Source: Corynebacterium jeikeium
Lineage (GTDB): Bacteria > Actinomycetota > Actinomycetes > Mycobacteriales > Mycobacteriaceae
Assembly: GCF_000738265.1 (NCBI RefSeq)
Contig: NZ_JFCQ01000012.1
Coordinates: 62,001 to 126,000 of the forward strand
Length of the DNA stretch: 64,000 nt
Reading direction: 5' to 3'
A program made the translations under genes and the position numbers. Below the pieces are notes generated by a model. It had not been told where the DNA came from. It made no database searches and saw only the letters and a program-made list of their open reading frames with translations. Positions 58,836 through 64,000 of the stretch are shown one piece after another (the stretch's first letter is position 1; every line of letters begins with the position of its first letter).

Positions 58836-60061
58836 GCTCGTTCTCCCGCGATCAGTCGGACAGTCTGCGCGACGCATCGTTCCGCCGGCCCCTGCCCTGC
58901 AAACAACTTCTTCGCCGGCCCGCTGGCCAGCTTCTTCCACACCCACGCGAACACCAGGAACGCCGCGATAAACGCTGCCGCCCACAGGTCGGAGTGCAGG
59001 GACACGTGCGTCTGCCACCACAGGGCGGTCAGCACGTGCAGGATGTACACCGTCAGCGCCATGGAACCCAGCGCGACCAGCGGATTCCCCGCGCGCACGT
59101 GGCGCCCGACGATCATGCACAGGTGCAGCACGATGGCGGCGACGGCGATGGATAGCACGATCTCACCCAGCACGCCCGTGTGCCCGGTCGCGCGCGCCCA
59201 GCCGGGCAGGTCAGTCTGGAATCGCAGGTAGAAGCCTGCTGCTGCGGCGAGGCACGCGATTGCGGTTGTTAACTTTTGGACGCCACCAGCCCCAGCGCCG
59301 TCCTTCCCCACGTACACGTCGAAGAGGATCATCCCGGCCAGGATGTACGCGACCCACGCGAGGTGAGGGTAAGGAAGCGGAAGTTCCAGCGGGGCGTAGC
59401 GCCACGTGGCGGCGGCTGTGGCGATCAGCAGAAGCGCGGCCTTTGCGGCCGTCGACAGTGGAGGTACCCAGGCGGTGGCGAGCATCGTCGCGCCGAGGAC
59501 GACCAGCACGACCTGGATCTCCCCGCCGGCGGGCAGGACCGCCAGGCCGATGAGGGTGATCAGCGCCCCGCGAGCTGCGAGCTTCGCGATGGTCTGCGTT
59601 GGGGTGGCTTGCGGCTTGCGCGCGTTTGCGCCCGTGCCGGTTTGCGCCTCCGCTGCGGCCTGTGCCTGCGCTTCGGCCTGCGCCTGTGCTGCGACGCGGC
59701 GGGTTGCGTTGTTCCAAATGAGCATCATGGTCACGCCTGCGATCACCGCGAACAGTGCGGCCGGAAGTCCCGACAGGATCACCTTCGCCTGCCACAGCGG
59801 GTGTCCCAGGTGCAGGTAGATCATTCCGAGGATTGCCAATCCGCGGGCGATATCCAGCCCGAGAATGCGCGGGCGCTTTTCCCCGCGGTCTGTGCTGCGG
59901 TCTGTGCTGCGGTCAGCGCTACGGGCCGCGTCGCGGCTTTCCCCGCGGTCTGCGTTTGCCGATCCGTCGGCGGCTGTTCCAGCGCTGCTGCTGGCGCCGT
60001 TACCAGCGGTTTCGTCTCCGCGTGCTTTCGCGGAGCTCTTAGAAGTAGGTGTTCTAACCAC
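58832..60061 (-). CDS. DUF418/DUF1624-type polytopic membrane protein (YeiB-like)
   Basis: 409 residues. After a Gly/Ala/Asp-rich N-terminus comes RILGLDIARGLAILGMIYLH, the usual opening of this acyltransferase-like family, then about ten helices. The C-terminal part (NPLVALGSMALTVYILHVLT, then FAWVWKKLASGPAKKLF) fits DUF418. Such proteins are thought to modify or transport envelope sugars or lipids, without firm proof. GTG 60061 is preceded by AAGGAG; a TTG 51 codons earlier lacks one. Translationally coupled to the protease gene and flanked with it by two composite repeats. Confidence 0.75.
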   Translation of the reverse strand: MVRTPTSKSSAKARGDETAGNGASSSAGTAADGSANADRGESRDAARSADRSTDRSTDRGEKRPRILGLDIARGLAILGMIYLHLGHPLWQAKVILSGLPAALFAVIAGVTMMLIWNNATRRVAAQAQAEAQAQAAAEAQTGTGANARKPQATPTQTIAKLAARGALITLIGLAVLPAGGEIQVVLVVLGATMLATAWVPPLSTAAKAALLLIATAAATWRYAPLELPLPYPHLAWVAYILAGMILFDVYVGKDGAGAGGVQKLTTAIACLAAAAGFYLRFQTDLPGWARATGHTGVLGEIVLSIAVAAIVLHLCMIVGRHVRAGNPLVALGSMALTVYILHVLTALWWQTHVSLHSDLWAAAFIAAFLVFAWVWKKLASGPAKKLFAGQGPAERCVAQTVRLIAGERA

Positions 60062-60390
60062 CCGGCTGTCTCCTTTTTCAGTTCTCAAATATCGAAGCAA
60101 TCCGCATCGCGTCGGCAAGCGCACATTTGTCGTGCTTTCGCACAGTTCACGTACCAGCGCACAGTTCACGTGCCAGCACACCGTCCGCGTGCTCGCGCAC
60201 AACCGGCGCGCCAACGCTCTTAAGCGGAACCATCGTCATTTCTAGCTCTCGAACATTGAATCCCCCTGCCCCGAAATTGTGAGCAGCCTGTAAGTTCCTC
60301 TTAAGTTTCCCCCACCCTGGCATCAACGAGCCTGAAACCCCACTTCACGGCGACTTTTCGCGCCACAATGGCACCCTCTCGACAGGACAA

Positions 60391-60814
60391 TGTCCCAAAT
60401 CTTCCACTTTCAACGAGTAGCAGGTTCGCAGCAAAAAATCGCGAGCCTCTGACCTGCACAAATAGAAAGTTATAAAAACAGAGTGGAAGATTTGGGACAA
60501 TCCCCTCCCCGCCAAGCCTCCGAAAGGCCCGTTTCTGGGCAATTCCCGAATAAGGGACGCAACTTCGCACCCCTACTCAGGTATCCCCCACCTCCTTTTC
60601 GTCCGCCTATGAGCCTTACAGAGCTTCGACCTTGTAGCCGCCTCGGCCGAAAAGGTGTGCGAACTTACGCTTGCGAACAGAATCAGCGCATCTTAAAAGG
60701 GGCATTGTCCCAAATCTTCGAGTTATTGAAAGTAGCGGGTCTGCAGCAAAAAATCGCGAGCCTCTGACCTGCGCAAACAGAATAGTTATATTCTAAGACG
60801 TGGAATTTGGGACA
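60391..60814 (+). repeat. 424-bp composite repeat, copy 3
   Basis: Type 2 module (60391-60499), 206-bp core (60500-60705), type 1 module (60706-60814). The core is the most diverged of the three, with many substitutions but the same length, so there are no net indels. Confidence 0.95.
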
Positions 60815-60953
60815 TTCCCCTCCTCGCCCGGCTATCGAATCGCCCGATTACCCGCGTCTCCCAAGTAAGAGGAGTAAGAAATAGCAGTTCCACCCTCAGC
60901 AGGTCGTGCCCACTCCTTGGCAGGTGGTGCTCGCCCCCTCGCCAACGCAAGAA

Positions 60954-60989
60954 CCCCCGCGACCGGCGGGGAACCGCTGGTCACGGGGG
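60954..60989 (-). terminator. Terminator of tRNA-Arg(ACG) copy 1
   Basis: CCCCCGCGACCGGCGG pairs with CCGCTGGTCACGGGGG, 8 bp after the tRNA 3' end; the strand then reads TTCTTG. The same hairpin follows the second tRNA-Arg copy. Confidence 0.65.
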
Positions 60990-60996
60990 AAATTTG

Positions 60997-61069
60997 TGCG
61001 CCCGGAGGGATTCGAACCCCCAACCTTCTGATCCGTAGTCAGATGCTCTATCCGTTGAGCTACGGGCGC
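60997..61069 (-). tRNA. tRNA-Arg, anticodon ACG (copy 1)
   Basis: Cloverleaf on the minus strand: acceptor GCGCCCG / CGGGCGC, D arm GCTCAACGGATAGAGC, anticodon loop CTACGGA (TadA turns this A34 into inosine), TΨC GGGGGTTCGAATCCC. CCA is not encoded. Confidence 0.95.
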
Positions 61070-61662
61070 ATCATCGCCACCACAATGGGCTTGCGATTAG
61101 GTCTGCAAGGTTACCCCTGCAACGCAGATTTACTTTACACACCGCGGGCACAAAACAACAAATTCCTTCCTCACCTGCGCAAATGGAACCGCGGGCACCA
61201 TGGGAACGGGGTGGTTCACCATGGGAACGGGGTGGTGCGCCGCGGGCGCAACGGGAATCACAACGAAAATCACAACGGGAATGGCAACGGGGGAATCAGT
61301 ACGAGCGCGGGGATGAGGCGCAAACGCGGCGCGCGCGACGCGCGCCGGAAGGCTCAGCAGCCGAAGTGTGCGGGTGTGCGGAGGCGATCGCTCCGCGACC
61401 GCCGCTGCAGCCGCACACCGACTGCGGCGCGCACGCTACCGCATGCGCGCGGCAGTCGGGAAGACGCACGGCGCGCGTAGGGCGCGCAGCTTTCGCGCGA
61501 CCTACGTGCGCCGTGCTGACGCTCCGCGTGCGCACCCGCGCACGCTCCGCAAACCCCCACCAACACACCCCCGCAACCAACGCACCCCCCCAACCTCCGC
61601 AAACCCCAACCAACACAAACCCCCGCAACCAGCGGAAAACCGCCGGTCACGGGGGCAAATCG
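61070..61662. other. 593-bp spacer between the two tRNA-Arg copies
   Basis: No gene supported. Begins with CACCATGGGAACGGGGTGGT duplicated in tandem (61198-61235) and AACGGGAATCACAACG-type repeats, then GC-rich palindromic stretches and a C/A-rich region (61550-61620). Looks like unconstrained, slippage-prone DNA. Confidence 0.6.
61620..61655 (-). terminator. Terminator of tRNA-Arg(ACG) copy 2
   Basis: CCCCCGCAACCAGCGG pairs with CCGCCGGTCACGGGGG; the transcript then continues TTTGTGTT. Near-duplicate of the hairpin behind copy 1. Confidence 0.7.
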
Positions 61663-61735
61663 TGCGCCCGGAGGGATTCGAACCCCCAACCTTCTGATCC
61701 GTAGTCAGATGCTCTATCCGTTGAGCTACGGGCGC
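61663..61735 (-). tRNA. tRNA-Arg, anticodon ACG (copy 2)
   Basis: Same 73-nt sequence as copy 1, 594 bp away and in the same orientation, including the downstream hairpin. A tandem duplication of a whole transcription unit. Confidence 0.95.
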
Positions 61736-61902
61736 TTGGAAACTTCGACAAAGCGCTTCACGCCGGCACAATCCCAGCGGACCACCACAGGCGCACCACA
61801 CGCCCCACAACACTGTCCGCAGCTGTTAGCCCCGGAACCTCACCACAAGTAACCGGGCAGCTTTTGTGGGCAGCTCTGGCGTTCCACGCTCTGTCGAAGT
61901 TG

Positions 61903-61987
61903 CGGAGGCGACAGGATTTGAACCTGCGGTCCCCTAAGGGACAACTCCTTAGCAGGGAGCCCCATTCGGCCGCTCTGGCACGCCTCC
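61903..61987 (-). tRNA. tRNA-Ser, anticodon GCT
   Basis: Class II tRNA: acceptor GGAGGCG / CGCCTCC, anticodon loop CTGCTAA, long variable arm around GTCCCTTAGGGGAC, TΨC CAGGTTCAAATCCTG. CCA is not encoded. Third Ser tRNA in the window, each with a different anticodon. Confidence 0.93.
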
Positions 61988-62173
61988 GTACGTCGTATTA
62001 TGGCGTACCGTTTCCAGTTTCCACAATCTCGACCGGATTTAGCCTACACAACCTGCCCACCTTCCCCAAAATCCCGCACGCTCGCCAATCCGCGCCCCCA
62101 TCTGCCCAAGCCACATCTCATCTGCCCTGCCACCGCGCACTCCCCGATCCGCAGGCCTGTCCACCCCGCCAAC

Positions 62174-62179
62174 TACACT
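62174..62179 (+). promoter_or_regulatory. -10 element of pat
   Basis: TACACT ends 7 nt before the ATG, with no Shine-Dalgarno; same box and spacing as murT. Leaderless transcript likely. Confidence 0.45.
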
Positions 62180-62186
62180 GAGCAGT

Positions 62187-63317
62187 ATGATTCGCCCCGA
62201 CCTTTCGACCCTGCCCGCCTACGTCCCCGGCTCCACCCAGCCGGGCGCGCTGAAGTTGGCTTCCAACGAGTCTTCACTCTCTCCGTTGCCTTCTGTGAGG
62301 GCTGTTATTAATGACGCCACCTCACACCTCAACCGCTACCCCGACATGGCTTCGGGCGCGCTGCGTGGAAAGCTCGCGCAGTGGTTGGGCGTGGACCTCG
62401 ACAATGTGGCGGTAGGAAACGGCAGTTCCGCCATCTGCCAGCAGCTGGTGCAGGCCACATGCAAGGACGGCGATGAGGTTGTGTACGCCTGGCGGTCGTT
62501 CGAGGCATACCCGATCCTGTGCAAGATCGCCGGTGCGGTGGGGGTGGGTGTGCCGCTGAAGAGGGGGCGTCATGACCTAAAGGCAATGAGCGACGCGATC
62601 GGCGAGCGTACGCGCTTGGTTTTTGTGTGCAACCCGAACAATCCGACGGGCACGACGGTGAGCCGCGACGAGTTCCGCGAGTTCATGGGGCGCGTGCCCG
62701 CGCATGTGACGGTTGTGCTGGATGAGGCGTATGTGGAGTACAACCGGGATGCGGGTTCTCCGGTGGCGCTGGAGGAGCTGCAGCGCTACCCGAACCTGGC
62801 GGTGTGCCGGACGTTTTCGAAGGCGTATGGGCTGGCGGGGCTGCGGCTGGGCTACATGGTCGGGCCGGCGGAGCTGGTGGAGGCCGTGAATAAGGTGGGG
62901 ATTCCTTTCGGCGTGAATGCGCTGGCGCAGGCGGCGGGTATTGCGAGCGTGGGGGCGCAGGGCGAGCTGGCCGCGCGCGTGGATGCGACGGTGGCGGAGC
63001 GCGAGCGGGTGGAAGCGTACCTGGCGGGGGTTGCTCCGGCTGGGGGCGCGGAAAATGCCGAGCCGCTGACTTATCCGTCGCAGGCGAACTTTGTGTGGCT
63101 GAACGTGGGCGAGCGCGCGGAGGCGCTGGATGAGGCGCTGAAGCGCGAGGGTGTCATCGCACGGTGTTTCGCGGGCGAGGGCGTGCGCGTGACGGTGACG
63201 ACGGCGGAGGAGACGGATGTGCTGCTCCGCGCGCTGGATCGTGCGCTGCCCGCTGCTGGGCTGGCTGAGGCTGGCAATGTGCAGGCCGACTCGCAGACCT
63301 CCACACAGGCCGACTAG
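62187..63317 (+). CDS. pat: Aromatic amino acid aminotransferase (Pat, HisC-like)
   Basis: PLP enzyme of the HisC/Pat group; C. glutamicum Pat converts phenylpyruvate to phenylalanine. The opening MIRPDLSTLPAYVPG, KLASNESSLSPLPSV, VCNPNNPTGTTVSRDEF and the Schiff-base region RTFSKAYGLAGLRLGYMVG (Lys about residue 216) are close to that protein. 376 residues; an insert near 285 and a Thr/Gln/Asp-rich tail add length. A typical hisC cannot be fully excluded, but the N-terminus favours pat. Confidence 0.9.
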   Translation: MIRPDLSTLPAYVPGSTQPGALKLASNESSLSPLPSVRAVINDATSHLNRYPDMASGALRGKLAQWLGVDLDNVAVGNGSSAICQQLVQATCKDGDEVVYAWRSFEAYPILCKIAGAVGVGVPLKRGRHDLKAMSDAIGERTRLVFVCNPNNPTGTTVSRDEFREFMGRVPAHVTVVLDEAYVEYNRDAGSPVALEELQRYPNLAVCRTFSKAYGLAGLRLGYMVGPAELVEAVNKVGIPFGVNALAQAAGIASVGAQGELAARVDATVAERERVEAYLAGVAPAGGAENAEPLTYPSQANFVWLNVGERAEALDEALKREGVIARCFAGEGVRVTVTTAEETDVLLRALDRALPAAGLAEAGNVQADSQTSTQAD

Positions 63318-63323
63318 AGCGCC

Positions 63324-64000
63324 ATGCATCCGGAGGATCCGACGCGCATCCCCGCCGTGGTGGAGCGTCTGTGCGCGGCGTGGGAGGCTCAGCCTTCGGT
63401 GCCGTTTGCGCAGTTGTGGGCTCAGTTGGAGTCCCTGGGCGTGGGCTTCAACGCCACCGACGCGGAGCTGGTGGAGGCATGCGATGAGTTGCTGCGCCGT
63501 CACCCTTATTCTTTCGCCCCGGTTCTGCCGGGGGCGTTTTCTGATGCGCCTGGTGACGCCCCTTCGCCCTCACCTTCCCCGCGCACTGTGGTGGTGGAGA
63601 CGGCCGATCCGGGGCCGGTGGTGACGCTTTCCGTGGATCCGGGGGAGCCGCTGGGGTGGGCGGTTGTGCGTGGCCGGCGTGCGGGGGTTCAGCCGGTGGT
63701 GTGGCGTTTTCGGGCGGTGCGGGCGTGCCGGGCGGGGGCTCCTTTGGTGGTGGAGGATGCGGAGGGGTTTGTGCATCGCCTGGGTGTGGTGGAGTGTTTG
63801 ACGGCTGCGGGGTTCTCGGTGGCGCCGGGGGAGAATGCGGCCGCGTTGGAGGGGTTGCAGCGTGCGGAGTTGGGGGATCGGGTGTTTGTGGTGCGCTTTG
63901 GGGATGATTCGTGGGCGTTGGTGGGGCACGCTGTGTGGTGGTTTCGGGTGGGCCGTCGCGCGGTGGATGCGCGGAGGTTGAAGTGGGTGGGGTTTGAGTC
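63324..64000 (+). CDS. Hypothetical protein, runs off the window end
   Basis: ATG at 63324, 6 bp after the pat stop, opens a frame continuing without a stop to 64000 (225 codons seen): MHPEDPTRIPAVVERLCAAW at the start. GGAGG-like bases are inside the frame rather than before it. I recognise no domain. Codon use is normal for the genome (G/C third positions), and the short gap suggests an operon with pat. Confidence 0.65.
   Translation, partial: MHPEDPTRIPAVVERLCAAWEAQPSVPFAQLWAQLESLGVGFNATDAELVEACDELLRRHPYSFAPVLPGAFSDAPGDAPSPSPSPRTVVVETADPGPVVTLSVDPGEPLGWAVVRGRRAGVQPVVWRFRAVRACRAGAPLVVEDAEGFVHRLGVVECLTAAGFSVAPGENAAALEGLQRAELGDRVFVVRFGDDSWALVGHAVWWFRVGRRAVDARRLKWVGFE

Larger units (their letters stand above)
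60062..60996. other. 935-bp intergenic region with composite repeat
   Basis: No gene supported. Contains composite copy 3 (60391-60814) and a terminator for tRNA-Arg. 60100-60200 holds short CACAGTTCACGT duplications. Confidence 0.7.

Noticed and set aside
40513..60814. CRISPR array made of the TGTCCCAAAT repeats
   Set aside because: The units are 109 bp, occur singly or as pairs, spacers are identical between copies, and no cas gene is present.
19181..60814. Target-site duplications around the repeat modules
   Set aside because: Flanks compared by eye (for example ACGGA / CTGAA at 19181, CCAA / TCCC at 40513) share nothing consistent beyond an occasional AA, so I cannot claim transposition scars.
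61198..61480. Coding region in the spacer between the tRNA-Arg genes
   Set aside because: Open frames there are Arg/Gly/His-rich simple-sequence products, present in several frames at once, without start signals.

Overview
The window is a piece of a high-GC Gram-positive chromosome, almost certainly Corynebacterium. The evidence is the gene order katA-sigC-asd-lysC-leuA-dnaQ-like-murT/gatD-recR-dnaX-aspT, which I know from C. glutamicum, together with an internal lysC beta start, a mycothiol-type arsenate reductase, an ArsR with the corynebacterial Cys-Cys sensor, an MmpL exporter and a Spa-type sortase pilus cluster. I cannot name the species; a lipophilic, pilus-bearing skin or clinical type is a guess. 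Much of the window is ordinary housekeeping DNA, but it carries an unusual load of dispersed repeats.

Layout. 0.1-7.1 kb: mrpA(B)CDEFG Na+/H+ antiporter operon. 7.2-11.4 kb: oxidative stress and heme (ohr, katA, sigC, hemH). 11.4-17.1 kb: aspartate-family and leucine synthesis (asd, lysC with its beta subunit, a DMT transporter, leuA behind a leucine-rich leader peptide). 17.2-31.3 kb: a dnaQ-like gene with a degenerate exonuclease site, an ars cassette, murT-gatD (lipid II amidation), recR, ybaB, dnaX, a SUFU-domain gene, aspT, corA and the SRP RNA. 31.4-39.9 kb: tRNA-Ser(GGA), a crotonase, the queuosine-related genes gluQ and tgt with a DUF559-type nuclease-like gene between them, and mmpL. 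41-52.3 kb: a five-gene pilus island (spaA, srtC, spaB, a 2045-residue spaC-like adhesin, a second sortase). 52.7-64 kb: tRNA-Ser(CGA), tadA and its partner, tyrA, a beta-lactamase-fold lipoprotein-like membrane protein, a trypsin-like protease with a DUF418/DUF1624-type membrane protein, two tRNA-Arg(ACG) copies, tRNA-Ser(GCT), the aromatic aminotransferase pat, and a partial unknown gene running off the end.

The most unusual signal is a repeat family. A 109-bp module with inverted ends (TGTCCCAAAT ... ATTTGGGACA) occurs eight times. Six of these form three copies of an exact 424-bp composite (109-bp module, 206-bp core, 109-bp module) at 40513, 57099 and 60391. The composites bracket the pilus region and the protease/DUF418 pair. 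The core appears to keep a decayed 3' end of a reading frame. A second, weaker signal is a short motif, about GGCGTCA-NN-AAGAA, scattered in all reading frames and both strands.

Other points worth a look: Tgt has lost its three zinc cysteines inside a local AT-rich patch; the SUFU gene seems to lack any normal start codon but has an ideal Shine-Dalgarno before ATC; the katA-sigC intergenic region holds four 13-bp-phased direct repeats plus CTAG palindromes; and many housekeeping proteins carry Gly/Ala-rich inserts. No CRISPR array, intact insertion sequence, prophage or integrase was seen.
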